The position numbers and the translations under genes are program-made. Below, in pieces: positions 7,025-16,005 of a stretch of 36,707 bases of DNA. The notes under the pieces were generated by a model. The model saw nothing but the letters and a program-made list of their open reading frames with translations. It was not told the DNA's origin and searched no databases. Origin of the DNA: an uncultured Desulfobulbaceae bacterium (GTDB lineage Bacteria; Desulfobacterota; Desulfobulbia; Desulfobulbales; Desulfocapsaceae); the NCBI GenBank assembly GCA_947311315.1, contig CAMZKN010000114.1:1-36707 (forward strand), in the 5' to 3' direction. Positions within the stretch are counted from its first letter, which is position 1. Each line of letters starts with the position of its first letter.

Positions 7025-8639
7025 GGACAGAATCACCCAGAGCGGCCTTAAAAAGCGCTTTGGTGTAGGGTTGCTCAGGAGCTGAAAAAATCTTCCGGGC
7101 AATCCCTTCTTCAACAATTTTCCCCTGTCGCATAACTGCAATATAGTCAGCCAGGGCGCGTACGACCCGTAGATCATGGGATATGAAAAGATAGGTGATC
7201 TCGTATTTTTTTTGGATCTGGAGGAGGAGTTCTATTATCTGACCCTGAATGGTCACATCAAGGGCGGATGTTGGCTCATCAAGTATGAGGAGCCTGGGTT
7301 TGAGTACAATGGCTCTGGCGAGTGCTATCCGTTGCCGCTGACCACCAGAGAATTCATGGGGATATCTATGGGCCATTTCGGCTTCAAGTCCAACTTCAAG
7401 GAGCCCGGCAATGACAGTGTCATAGCGTTTTTTTCTGTCACCGCCGAGGCCATGAACCTTAAGTCCTTCTTCAATTATCTGTAAAACGGTCAGGCGGGGG
7501 GAGAGTGAAGAAAACGGATCCTGGAAAACCACCTGAATATCACTTCTCAAAGGACGCATACGACGATTGCTGTACGTATGAATGGGATGTTCGTTAAAGA
7601 ATATTTTTCCCTGACTATGAATGAGCCTCAGGATCGCCATGCCAAGGGTAGTTTTGCCGGAGCCTGATTCACCGATAATTGCACAGGTTGTACCACTTGC
7701 AATCTTGAGATGTATCCTGTCAACGGCAGTAATGATTTTTTTTCGTCTTTTGAATGTATGTTCCCAGCCATCATAGAGTGTAAATTGGCAATGAAGATCT
7801 TCTGTTTTAAGAAGAATTGGCCCTGGAGTTGCCGGTGGTTTGATGGTTTTCGGGATGGCCGATATTAGCTGACGGGTGTAGTTATGGGCAGGCGCGTTAA
7901 AGATAGTATCAGTGATTCCGCTCTCTACAATGCGGCCATTTTGCATAATATAGACTTTTGAACCAATGTTTCTTACCATCTCAAGGTCGTGGGTGATAAG
8001 CAGAACACCCATTCCATATTCCTGCTGGACATCTTTTATAAGATCGAGGATCTGGGCTTGGATAGTGACATCAAGGGCTGTGGTAGGTTCGTCTGCGATA
8101 AGAAGAGATGGGTTGCAGGCCAAAGCCATAGCTATCATGACCCGCTGTCGCTGGCCACCTGATAATTGATGGGGGTAGGATCGCATTCGCAGAGACGGTT
8201 CGTCAATTCCGGTACGGTGCAGGAGGCGCAGGGCTTCTTTGCCTGCCTTGTGTTTGTCCATGTTTCGGTGCAGCATCAGTGGTTCAATCATCTGATTACC
8301 GATGGTGTATACCGGGTTAAGCGAGGTCATGGGCTCCTGGAAAATCATGGCAATTCTATTGCCGCGAATCTTGAGCAGATCTTCTGCTGAAAGGGAGTAG
8401 ATATCCTGACCTTCAAAAAGGACTTTACCCTGTACACCAATATTTGAACCATCTTCAAGTAACCGGAGGATAGAGTACGCCGTGATAGATTTTCCTGATC
8501 CGGATTCACCGACAAGAGCTGTTGTTTCACCACGTGTAAGGTTGAGGGAAACGTCGAAAAGAACCTGGTTGCGGATAGGGTCGTTTTTTTCGTTATGATC
8601 GTTGAACCAGAGATTGAGCTTGTCTATTTCAAGGAGCAT
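7011..8639 (-). CDS. Double-ATPase oligopeptide ABC transporter protein (YejF-type)
   Basis: A 542-residue fusion of two ABC ATPase domains of the Opp/Dpp type, the size of YejF. Domain 1 has Walker A GESGSGKS (44-51), signature LSGGQRQR (159-166) and Walker B LLIADEP (179-185). Domain 2 has GESGSGKT (323-330), FSGGQRQR (430-437) and LLILDEP (450-456). Both have the H-loop ([16 protein letters not shown]), so both sites look active. It would energise import of peptides, nickel-type ligands or microcin C-like substrates across the inner membrane. No binding protein or permease is in the window, so the partners are encoded elsewhere. The ATG lies six bases after the acylphosphatase stop; coupled translation is likely, as no good ribosome site is visible. 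Confidence 0.93.
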   Translation of the reverse strand: MLLEIDKLNLWFNDHNEKNDPIRNQVLFDVSLNLTRGETTALVGESGSGKSITAYSILRLLEDGSNIGVQGKVLFEGQDIYSLSAEDLLKIRGNRIAMIFQEPMTSLNPVYTIGNQMIEPLMLHRNMDKHKAGKEALRLLHRTGIDEPSLRMRSYPHQLSGGQRQRVMIAMALACNPSLLIADEPTTALDVTIQAQILDLIKDVQQEYGMGVLLITHDLEMVRNIGSKVYIMQNGRIVESGITDTIFNAPAHNYTRQLISAIPKTIKPPATPGPILLKTEDLHCQFTLYDGWEHTFKRRKKIITAVDRIHLKIASGTTCAIIGESGSGKTTLGMAILRLIHSQGKIFFNEHPIHTYSNRRMRPLRSDIQVVFQDPFSSLSPRLTVLQIIEEGLKVHGLGGDRKKRYDTVIAGLLEVGLEAEMAHRYPHEFSGGQRQRIALARAIVLKPRLLILDEPTSALDVTIQGQIIELLLQIQKKYEITYLFISHDLRVVRALADYIAVMRQGKIVEEGIARKIFSAPEQPYTKALFKAALGDSVLNPL

Positions 8640-8645
8640 GGAAGG

Positions 8646-8918
8646 TTAGTATCTAATTTCAAAAGAGGAGAATTGTTCTTCAACATCTATATTTTGAACT
8701 CTCAGGTGTTCAACTTGTGAGCGGGGAGATCCCTGCTTTAACCGGGCAAGCATGGATTCAATAGCTTTCTTTTCTCCCTGCAGCATTGCCTCAACCGTAC
8801 GATCCGGCAAATTTTTCACATAACCGGAAATGTTGAGTTGTAGTGCCTGCCCGTATGTATAATCCCTGAAAAAGACACCCTGCACGAGTCCTTCAACTAT
8901 GACATGAGTTGTATTCAA
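8646..8918 (-). CDS. acyP: Acylphosphatase
   Basis: A 90-residue acylphosphatase, full length, hydrolysing carboxyl-phosphate bonds of small acyl phosphates in the cytoplasm. The active-site motif VEGLVQGVFFRDYTYGQA supplies the phosphate-binding loop and catalytic Arg18, and GYVKNLPD supplies Asn36. The start is TTG at 8918, which gives the canonical N-terminus; no ATG fits, and the ribosome site is weak. It sits between the GGDEF protein and the ABC ATPase on the same strand. Confidence 0.93.
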   Translation of the reverse strand: MNTTHVIVEGLVQGVFFRDYTYGQALQLNISGYVKNLPDRTVEAMLQGEKKAIESMLARLKQGSPRSQVEHLRVQNIDVEEQFSSFEIRY

Positions 8919-8974
8919 GATATTGTACCAGAGAATAAAGAGTATTTAAGAGCGGGTATAGTGTCCACTATCTA

Positions 8975-10135
8975 CTATGACACGTTTTTTCTGCGAAGCA
9001 TACTGCCAATTTCTGTATTAACGATTTTGTCCATCTCTTTAAAAGACGTCGTCATGCCAATCTCATATCGGTTGTTACCAAAAGTTTCAACTCTCACAAC
9101 AGTTCCAATGAAAAGAACAGGTGCTCCATCGGTGACGGGTACTTTTACTTTGATTAGAGCGCCGAGGGGAAGAGGTTCGTCATTTTCAAAAAGAAGTCCG
9201 CCAACACAGATATCTTTGCTGATACCGGTAAAGGTTTGCGAATTGTGGAAATCAAGTTCTTTAATCAGAATAGGTTGATTAATTTTGACGCGCAGGTATC
9301 GTCTTTTTTCTTCCTTGTAGTGGGAAATTCGGTTTTTGCCGGCACCTTTGGCGAGGTAGACTGCGTTGTCTGCCATTTCAAGCAATAATTCAGGATTTTC
9401 GGAGTTAAATGGGTAAGATGCGATTCCACCGCTCACCGTTAGTTTAAAGGATTGATGATTGTAATTGAACTCAAGCTTTTCTATTTCCTCTCTGAGCCTT
9501 TCTGCACAGATAAATGCGCTGACATTGTCGGTGCGCGGCATGAGTAGGACGAACTCTTCACCACCGAAACGGGCGGCAATATCACTGTCACGTTTTTGGC
9601 GATTGATACTATCTGCAATACGTTTTAATGCTTCATCACCTGCAAGATGGCCATAGGTATCATTTATATCTTTGAAATTATCGATATCTAAAAACAGTAT
9701 GGTGAGATCATCCTGGTATCGCTTTGCCAGAGAGACCTGCAAACTGTAGGCTTCGTCAAAATATGGGCGATTAAACAGGCCGGTCAACTTGTCATGGATA
9801 CTTTCATTTACTACATTTTCATATAATGTGGATTCTACCAGGCGTGGATGGATGAGAAAATCAGTAGCAGTTTGGAAATAATCACAGAGAGCTGTGGTGA
9901 AATCAACATCTCTGCCAAGACTCTTTATTAATTGCTGGCGGTGGAAAATCGCATTTTTCCAGTGTTGTTCGGCTTTATCAGCTGGTATATCGATACTTGT
10001 GAGCAATTCAAGTATGCATTGGTATACCGCTGTGCCGTCAGCCGTGCCAAGATTATCTACCTGTTGTATAAAAGTATTGTCGTCTGTAGATTCAAGTTTA
10101 TATTGGAGCAGGATTGTTTTAAGGGTGAGATCCAT
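8975..10135 (-). CDS. Diguanylate cyclase with C-terminal PilZ domain
   Basis: A 386-residue cytoplasmic protein. Residues 1-110 form an uncharacterised helical region. The GGDEF domain (about 115-270) has DKLTGLFNRPYF, LFLDIDNFKDINDTYGH and the active-site variant GGEEF (191-195), with a product-inhibition I-site RDSD (182-185), so it should make cyclic di-GMP and be feedback inhibited. The C-terminal PilZ domain (about 276-386) has RRYLR (RxxxR) and KDICVGG, where the usual Ser of DxSxxG is Cys. The protein may thus both make and sense cyclic di-GMP. Start chosen at 10135 because GAGG lies six bases upstream; a longer frame to 10201 has no such site and a poor N-terminus. Confidence 0.92.
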   Translation of the reverse strand: MDLTLKTILLQYKLESTDDNTFIQQVDNLGTADGTAVYQCILELLTSIDIPADKAEQHWKNAIFHRQQLIKSLGRDVDFTTALCDYFQTATDFLIHPRLVESTLYENVVNESIHDKLTGLFNRPYFDEAYSLQVSLAKRYQDDLTILFLDIDNFKDINDTYGHLAGDEALKRIADSINRQKRDSDIAARFGGEEFVLLMPRTDNVSAFICAERLREEIEKLEFNYNHQSFKLTVSGGIASYPFNSENPELLLEMADNAVYLAKGAGKNRISHYKEEKRRYLRVKINQPILIKELDFHNSQTFTGISKDICVGGLLFENDEPLPLGALIKVKVPVTDGAPVLFIGTVVRVETFGNNRYEIGMTTSFKEMDKIVNTEIGSMLRRKNVS

Positions 10136-10287
10136 GTATATCCTCAGAATGGGAGAAAAGGTGACAGGGTACATTGAGCAGGAGCACGTTAACATTTTCA
10201 TGCAGCATTGTACAATAATTATGTGATTGCATTAAAAGGTTTCGGTTATTTTTCGAGTGTAGATTGAAGATTGAAAAGAGGCGTTAT

Positions 10288-10761
10288 ATGGAAATATGGG
10301 TGGATGCTGATGCATGCCCCGTTGCAATCAGGGAGATACTCTGTAAGGCAGCGGCAAGAATTGTTGTACAGTTGAATTTTGTTGCTAATAGACCGATCCG
10401 TATTCCCATGTCAGATCATATACAATCAGTTTTAGTTGGTTCCGGGGCGGATGTTGCAGACGATGAAATTGTTGCGCGAATGCATGGTGGCGATCTTGTT
10501 ATTACAGCAGATATACCACTTGCTGCACGGGGGATTGAAAAAGATGGCCTAGCCCTTAATCCTCGGGGGGAGTTGTATACAAAAGAAGATATTCAATCTC
10601 GACTCAGTATGCGGGACTTTATGGATTCTCTGCGGGAGAGTGGGGTTGATACAGGCGGACCATCCGTTTTTAGTAAACGTGATCATCAGTTATTTGCCAA
10701 TCAGCTCGATAAGATTTTATCGCAGATACACAAAGTTAAACAAAAAAAGACCAGCTGCTAA
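10288..10761 (+). CDS. YaiI/YqxD family protein (DUF188)
   Basis: A 157-residue member of the UPF0178/DUF188 (YaiI, YqxD) family, usual length. The NYN/PIN-like signature MEIWVDADACPV starts the protein, followed by NFVANRPIRIP, VLVGSGADVADDEI and GDLVITADIPLAARGIEK, then the conserved NPRGELYT and GGPSVFSKRDHQLF. The conserved Asp residues suggest a metal-dependent nuclease, but no function is established. The start is the ATG at 10288 with AGAGG seven bases upstream; a TTG at 10264 is less likely. Its 3' end forms part of the hairpin at 10742-10779. Confidence 0.93.
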   Translation: MEIWVDADACPVAIREILCKAAARIVVQLNFVANRPIRIPMSDHIQSVLVGSGADVADDEIVARMHGGDLVITADIPLAARGIEKDGLALNPRGELYTKEDIQSRLSMRDFMDSLRESGVDTGGPSVFSKRDHQLFANQLDKILSQIHKVKQKKTSC

Positions 10762-10779
10762 AAGCATACTGGTCTTTAA
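10742..10779 (-). terminator. Intrinsic terminator, mainly for the leftward AOR operon
   Basis: Stem AAAGACCAG (10746-10754) with CTGGTCTTT (10769-10777), strengthened by an inner TGCT/AGCA. Read leftward it is followed by seven Ts, ideal for the end of the moaD-aor unit. Read rightward the tail is only CTTTAAAA, so it may also weakly end the YaiI transcript, whose stop codon lies in the loop. Confidence 0.75.
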
Positions 10780-10804
10780 AACACCATTTTTCAAAGGCCC
10801 TGTT

Positions 10805-11029
10805 TTATCCGCCACCGATAACCGGAAATATGGCCAGAATGTCTTTTTCGACAGGGTGCACGTCAAAGTTGGTGTGTCGTGAATTTATCATCAACACACC
10901 AACTTCCTCCCTGTCAATATTAAGATCGTCAACAATGTTACCTACGGTCGTTCCTTCGTCAATATCGTATTCTTTGATCTTAAAACGATTGTCACGAAAA
11001 TAAGCAAAAAGTTTTACTGAGATTTTCAT
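10805..11029 (-). CDS. MoaD/ThiS-like sulfur carrier of the AOR operon
   Basis: A 74-residue ubiquitin-fold sulfur carrier ending in GGG, the tail that is adenylated and thiocarboxylated in MoaD/ThiS proteins. The core MKISVKLFAYFRDNRF and the conserved FPVIGGG end match MoaD-type proteins. It starts eight bases after the AOR stop and is the last gene before the terminator. The context points to delivery of the dithiolene sulfurs of the pterin cofactor of the adjacent aldehyde oxidoreductase. A dedicated copy separate from the general MoaD is likely. Confidence 0.88.
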   Translation of the reverse strand: MKISVKLFAYFRDNRFKIKEYDIDEGTTVGNIVDDLNIDREEVGVLMINSRHTNFDVHPVEKDILAIFPVIGGG

Positions 11030-11037
11030 TGAATTCC

Positions 11038-12765
11038 TTAGAAGTCCCAGAATGTATCAATCTCTTCCCCGCTAAAATCAAAAACGACATTGTGTGGTGG
11101 CAGAGGCTCGTTGTAGAAGAATTCAGGCAACCTGTCATCGGCAGAAGTAAAACCGGCAGCAGTATTAAAGGCTCTTTCTGTCTTGAGAATATGCTGACCA
11201 AGGCTGACAACATCGTCACCGGTGAGCGAAAGATCAAAACGGGCATTCAGCAGATCAACCAGAGCGGGCAGACATTTTTCATCATCAAGGGCGGCAAAGG
11301 CGATGAAAAGGCACATGCCGGTGGAGTCGATAGCAGCCGTTGCGATCTGGAGATTTCTGGAGAGTTCAACCTGACCCTCTTTTGTTAACGGATCAACCTT
11401 TCCACCAACATTTAAGATGTTGGTGGCGATGGTGTAACCCATGGTATGATCTGCGCCCTGGGTTGAGGTAGCGTAGGTGATGCCGATACCTTTAATCGCT
11501 CGAGGATCGTACGCCGGAATAGCCTGGTTTTTTACAACAGGTACGCGGGTGATACCAAAAGCACGACCGACCGATCCGGCACCGTTGCCGATAATTCGAC
11601 CAATACCTGTTCCTTTGGTAATGTCTTCAGTCAACAATTTGCATATTCCGGCACCATCACCAAAGGGAAGGACGCCGGCTTCCATGGCAACACCCATGGC
11701 AACTGAAGTCTCAATGGTATCGATACCGATATCGTCCATAATCCTGTCGGCTTCAGCGATATGGTCCAGATTGTCGACACAGCAGTCAGCACCCATTGCC
11801 CAGATGGATTCATATTCAAATCCTGCGGTCAATTTCTTGCCATCAGCATCGTTGTAGATTTGGGAACATTGAATGACACAACCCTGATGGCAACCATGCT
11901 TCACCTTGCCACCACGTTCTTTAATGGTGTCATGCATGGTTTCACCGGAAATACTTTCATGGCCTTCGAATTGGCCTTTGGTGAAGTTTTGAGTGGGAAA
12001 GCCACCTGATTCATTGATTATATTGGTTAGTACGTTTGTGCCATACTGGCCCAGTGCCTGGCTGACCGGGTGGTCAACCAGTGCCTTGGCAAATATTCTG
12101 TTTGCATCTTTGAATGCATCAGGCTTGGCTATTGCAACTTTACCGTCTTTGGGATCAACGGTAATAAATTTGATTTTTTTAGCTCCCATTACAGCACCTA
12201 GTCCACCACGTCCACAGGATCGCAGACTGCCATCCGGATCTTTAATGGAGATATTGGCACTGGCGAGTCTCATTTCCCCGGCCTGACCGATGGAAAGAAG
12301 GCCATGTTTGCCCTCAATACGATTCTCCAAAGCCTGGACTACTGCAAAATTGCCTTGGCCAATGAGTTCTTTTTCTTCAGTAATAGTTACACCATCAGGG
12401 GTAAGAGCAAGGCTGTACCAGTTATCAGCTTTGGGTAATCCTTCAACGATTAAGGCCTTGCAGCCGGCCTTGGCAAAAAGTTGAGCAGCAGTGCCACCCG
12501 AGTTTGATTCTTTGATGGTTCCTGTGAGTGGGCTTTTGGCGCCAATGGAAAGGCGTCCGGAGTTGGCAGCAGCTGTGCCGGAAAGAAGGCCTGGTGCGAA
12601 AACCAGCTTGTTGTTTTGGCCCAGGGGATGACAGGTCGGTTCGACTTCTGCTGATACTATGGTTGAGGTCAGGCCTCGGCCGCCATGCCCGGCCCAGTCT
12701 GCCGGAATATCTTCGATTGATGTGGTGAGATCAGCCATATTTACCCGAAAAATTTTATCCGCCAT
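11038..12765 (-). CDS. aor: Aldehyde:ferredoxin oxidoreductase, tungsten type
   Basis: A 575-residue member of the AOR family, slightly shorter than the roughly 605 residues of the Pyrococcus enzyme. It oxidises aldehydes to acids with ferredoxin, or runs in reverse, using a bis-pterin tungsten (or molybdenum) cofactor and one 4Fe-4S cluster. Cluster ligands are visible as C-x3-C-x3-C (Cys292, Cys296, Cys300) with a distal Cys485 in DSTGMCLF. N-terminal pterin-binding elements include GRGLTS, GLLSGT and NSGRLSIGAKSP, and SCGRGGLGAVMG is present. It has a perfect ribosome site (AAAGGAG, seven bases from ATG). There is no signal peptide, so it is cytoplasmic. Cofactor genes lie on both sides in the same direction. 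The aldehyde substrate cannot be read from the sequence. Confidence 0.96.
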   Translation of the reverse strand: MADKIFRVNMADLTTSIEDIPADWAGHGGRGLTSTIVSAEVEPTCHPLGQNNKLVFAPGLLSGTAAANSGRLSIGAKSPLTGTIKESNSGGTAAQLFAKAGCKALIVEGLPKADNWYSLALTPDGVTITEEKELIGQGNFAVVQALENRIEGKHGLLSIGQAGEMRLASANISIKDPDGSLRSCGRGGLGAVMGAKKIKFITVDPKDGKVAIAKPDAFKDANRIFAKALVDHPVSQALGQYGTNVLTNIINESGGFPTQNFTKGQFEGHESISGETMHDTIKERGGKVKHGCHQGCVIQCSQIYNDADGKKLTAGFEYESIWAMGADCCVDNLDHIAEADRIMDDIGIDTIETSVAMGVAMEAGVLPFGDGAGICKLLTEDITKGTGIGRIIGNGAGSVGRAFGITRVPVVKNQAIPAYDPRAIKGIGITYATSTQGADHTMGYTIATNILNVGGKVDPLTKEGQVELSRNLQIATAAIDSTGMCLFIAFAALDDEKCLPALVDLLNARFDLSLTGDDVVSLGQHILKTERAFNTAAGFTSADDRLPEFFYNEPLPPHNVVFDFSGEEIDTFWDF

Positions 12766-12804
12766 GGTATTACTCCTTTTGGTTATGGTTTTACGTCTGA
12801 AAGG

Positions 12805-14733
12805 TTATTGTTGGTCATACATAACTTTGCCACAATCGAGCAGATTATAGCCGCCAAGGGCAAGAATTGCATTCTTGAATTCGTCGTTGTTTTTGATTAA
12901 GTCGATCACGGTCACAATTTTGGGATCGTTTAAAAATTGGGCTGGAACGATGAGGTCATATCGCTCTTCGGCCACGGGGACAAAATCAAGATCAAGGGCG
13001 TTGGCAGCAGCGCGAATACCAAGTCCTGCGTCCACGCTGCCGTTGGCAACGGAAGCCGCAACATTCATATGGGTGTATTCTTCGTGGTCGTATCCCGCAA
13101 TAGCAGTGGAGTCTATTCCTTCATCACTCAGGATCTTATCCGTTAAAAGGCGTGTACCCGCACCATTTTGTCTATTGATAAAAGTGAGTTTGTTTTCTAC
13201 AAGATCTTTGAACCCTGTAATGTGTTTTGGGTTGCCTTTAGCGACAATAAGTCCCTGTTCACGGTAGCAGAGGTTGATGAGTTGCAGAGGAATATCTTTT
13301 AAAAATCTTTTGATAAAACTGACATTGTATTCCCCCGTTTCTTCATCAAGCAGATGGCTGCCTGCAATATGTGCCTCTCCTCGCCGGATGGCCATTATGC
13401 CCCCCATGGAGCCAACATGAGCTGAAGAAATTCGAACTATCGGTCTCTGTTTATGAAGATGGTTAGCGAGAAGGTCGAGGATATTATCGTGGCTGCCAAT
13501 ACAGACCAGGGTAGCGTCAATCTCTCTTTCAGAGCGCAGCAGTTCTATCTGTACCTTTTCTCCAGCGCCAATGCCCTCATTGCCTGCTCCAATGGTGAGT
13601 AGACCGTCCGCCCGAACAAGAGACATGACTGCACCGGCCCCCTTACCAGACGGAGTCGCCATAAGGTTTTTCCCAACTTTTCCCAGAGTAATGCGGACAA
13701 ATTGATCGACCCCCATCGGTGAATGCAGGGGCCGTGACAGGGTGGCCTCAATAGTTTTAACCTTGGGTAAACCTTTGCCCAGAAAGGTGGTTATCATTTC
13801 CTGAATAAAAACCTTCATTGTCAGTAGTGCTGAAACCGGATAGCCTGGCAAACCGATGGCTGGTGTATCGCCTATCATTGCAAGGATAACGGGTTTGCCA
13901 GGTTTTATGGCAACACCGTGTACGATAACCTCTCCTACCTCAGCAAGAACCTTAGCGGAATAGTCCCTGGTACCAGCGGACGCTCCAGCGTTGAGAATAA
14001 CGATATCGTTTTCGGCAGCAGCCTCAAGCAGGCTTTTTTTGAGTTTTTCCGGATCGTCCTGGACAGGCAATCCTCTGGTTGCAAGAGCACCCCATTCATT
14101 GAGGTAACCTGCTAAAATGCGGGAATTAAATTCGATGATTTGGCCGGCTGTTGGTTGCTGGTCCGGCTGAATTAACTCACTGCCCGTGGGAATAACATGG
14201 GCCTTTGGCAGGCGTTGAACTTTTATTTCAACTACTCCGGTGGCAAGCATTGCTCCCTGGTCGATGGCGCGTACTCTGTGGCCTTCGGGAAGGATCAGTT
14301 CGGTCGCCACTATATCTTCGCCGATGGTTCTTACATGTTGCCATGGTGTGGCGGCCATATGGAGCTCAACCTCGGTGTCGCTGAGATAATGGACATCTTC
14401 TATCATCACCACCGCATTACAGCCTTCTGGAAGAGCATTTCCGGTATTAACCGGAATAAATTTATCATCACGCAGTCGTATTGGACTGGCTTCGCTGGCA
14501 CCGGTGAGATCACTGAAATGGACAGCAATTCCATCCATTGCTGCAGCATTATACGAAGGGGACGAACGTTTGGCAAAGACAGGTTCTGCGGTAATCCTGT
14601 AAAGACTATCATCAACGCCGATCACTTCAATACTGTTTTTTGAAAAGAACCCTTTTTGTTCAAGGGTGCCTCGCCATAATTTTTTTGCCTCATCTAAAGG
14701 CATATTACTTAAATAGACGTTACGTGTACTCAT
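12805..14733 (-). CDS. MoeA-type molybdopterin metal transferase fused to a PBP-like domain
   Basis: A 642-residue fusion. Residues 1 to about 400 are a MoeA domain (YNAAAMDGIAV, PVNTGNALPEGCNAVVMIED, TGSEL, LNAGASAGTRDY, GLPGYPVSAL), which inserts molybdate or tungstate into adenylated pterin. From about 405 to the end is a periplasmic-binding-protein-like domain (SHDNILDLLANHL, INRQNGAGTRLL, GSVDAGLGIRAAA), the fused form seen in archaea and anaerobes. It lacks a signal peptide, so the domain works in the cytoplasm, perhaps as an oxyanion sensor or donor. It overlaps the upstream moeA by four bases (ATGA). Being nearest to AOR, it may be the tungsten-specific copy; the metal preference is inference. 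Confidence 0.93.
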   Translation of the reverse strand: MSTRNVYLSNMPLDEAKKLWRGTLEQKGFFSKNSIEVIGVDDSLYRITAEPVFAKRSSPSYNAAAMDGIAVHFSDLTGASEASPIRLRDDKFIPVNTGNALPEGCNAVVMIEDVHYLSDTEVELHMAATPWQHVRTIGEDIVATELILPEGHRVRAIDQGAMLATGVVEIKVQRLPKAHVIPTGSELIQPDQQPTAGQIIEFNSRILAGYLNEWGALATRGLPVQDDPEKLKKSLLEAAAENDIVILNAGASAGTRDYSAKVLAEVGEVIVHGVAIKPGKPVILAMIGDTPAIGLPGYPVSALLTMKVFIQEMITTFLGKGLPKVKTIEATLSRPLHSPMGVDQFVRITLGKVGKNLMATPSGKGAGAVMSLVRADGLLTIGAGNEGIGAGEKVQIELLRSEREIDATLVCIGSHDNILDLLANHLHKQRPIVRISSAHVGSMGGIMAIRRGEAHIAGSHLLDEETGEYNVSFIKRFLKDIPLQLINLCYREQGLIVAKGNPKHITGFKDLVENKLTFINRQNGAGTRLLTDKILSDEGIDSTAIAGYDHEEYTHMNVAASVANGSVDAGLGIRAAANALDLDFVPVAEERYDLIVPAQFLNDPKIVTVIDLIKNNDEFKNAILALGGYNLLDCGKVMYDQQ

Positions 14734-16001
14734 GAATATAAAAAGACCTCAATAACTGTGTTTTCTGTTACTCCCTGGCTGTCTTCGGTTATAAGAAAGT
14801 AACCGTGGGCTTTGGAGAGTGTCGATATTGACCCTGATTTTCCCATTATTGGTTCTGCGCGCCAGCAATTTTCACCTCTGAAAAGCTGTACCCGAATGAC
14901 GTCCCGTCTGCCGGGAGCTGAATTAATATTTCGGGTAAGTTGCGCTGGAAGCGAGAGTTCAGGGAGTTGCGCTGAATGGATTCTGCCTGATAATTGCTCG
15001 ATGGCCGGTTTGACAAAGAAATCAAAACAGACCATGGCAGAAACAGGATGGCCGGGTAGGCCGAAAATGGGTGTGGTATCGCACATGCCAATAAGAATAG
15101 GTTTGCCAGGCTTGAGCGTGACACCGTGGACGAGAATTCCCGGTGGGCCAAGGGCCTCAATAACCTGTTCTCCCAGATCCCGCACACCAACCGAACTTCC
15201 CCCTGAAAAAAGCACAATGTCGTTCTCCTGCACGGCTTTTTTGACTGCGGGCAAAAAAATCTCTTTCTGGTCTGAGACGATACCGTAATTGGTATATATT
15301 CCATCTGCCTGGCGTACGAGCCCGGCAAGTGCCAGCGTGTTGATATTTCGTATTTGTCCCGGTTTTGGGGTCTCTGTATGGGGTATAATCTCATCGCCCG
15401 TGGAGAGAATGCCGACGCGCACTTTTCTATAGACGGTAACCTGTTCTATTCCTAAACCCGCGAGCAGACCTATATTTTGTGGACGGAGGATTTGTCCGGT
15501 GGGCAGAGCCTGCTGATTGAAAGCAATATCTTCACCTTTTTGTATCAGGTGGGTACCAGTGCCGACACCTTTAACAATTTCAATCATCGTCTCATCTACA
15601 GGAACAGTGTGTTCCAGCATAACCACACCATCAGCACCGAGTGGCAGAAGACCGCCTGTTGGTATTTTGTGGCAACATCCTTTTTTTACTTCTGCCAAAG
15701 GTGCTTCACCCATTTTGACTTCGCCTGTTATATTGAGATAACATGGCATGGACTGACTTGCACCAAAGGTATCGGCAGCTCGAACGGCAAAACCGTCCAT
15801 TGTTGATCGTGCCTGGGCCGGAAGATCTTCGGGGGAAAGAATCGGCTCTGCGAGAATTCTGTCAAAGGCTTGATCAAGAGGGATGGTTTCACTTTCCAGG
15901 GTAATGTCTTGAAGAGCATGTATTAAGATGTTGAGGGCAGCATCCACCGAAAGCAGTTCGCTGCGGCCCAGCATATCTTTTGTCACTTGTGTTTCAGGCA
16001 T
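14730..16001 (-). CDS. moeA: Molybdopterin molybdenumtransferase MoeA
   Basis: A 423-residue MoeA of normal length. Characteristic stretches are LPAQARSTMDGFAVRA, KIPTGGLLPLGADGVVMLEH, ILSTGDEIIP, FSGGSSVGVRDL and GLPGHPVSAMVCFD. It catalyses metal insertion into MPT-AMP in the cytoplasm. The gene starts four bases after the preceding unknown gene and overlaps the second MoeA by ATGA, so translation is coupled. Two MoeA homologues in tandem suggest a division between molybdenum and tungsten, or a heteromeric pair. It may serve only the AOR operon, since no other molybdopterin genes are in view. Confidence 0.95.
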   Translation of the reverse strand: MPETQVTKDMLGRSELLSVDAALNILIHALQDITLESETIPLDQAFDRILAEPILSPEDLPAQARSTMDGFAVRAADTFGASQSMPCYLNITGEVKMGEAPLAEVKKGCCHKIPTGGLLPLGADGVVMLEHTVPVDETMIEIVKGVGTGTHLIQKGEDIAFNQQALPTGQILRPQNIGLLAGLGIEQVTVYRKVRVGILSTGDEIIPHTETPKPGQIRNINTLALAGLVRQADGIYTNYGIVSDQKEIFLPAVKKAVQENDIVLFSGGSSVGVRDLGEQVIEALGPPGILVHGVTLKPGKPILIGMCDTTPIFGLPGHPVSAMVCFDFFVKPAIEQLSGRIHSAQLPELSLPAQLTRNINSAPGRRDVIRVQLFRGENCWRAEPIMGKSGSISTLSKAHGYFLITEDSQGVTENTVIEVFLYS

Positions 16002-16005
16002 GATA

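Noticed and set aside
14846..15394. 182-codon open frame on the minus strand inside moeA
   Set aside because: It is another frame of the moeA coding strand, has low-complexity Ser/Arg/Pro composition, no motif and no ribosome site; moeA is unambiguous there.
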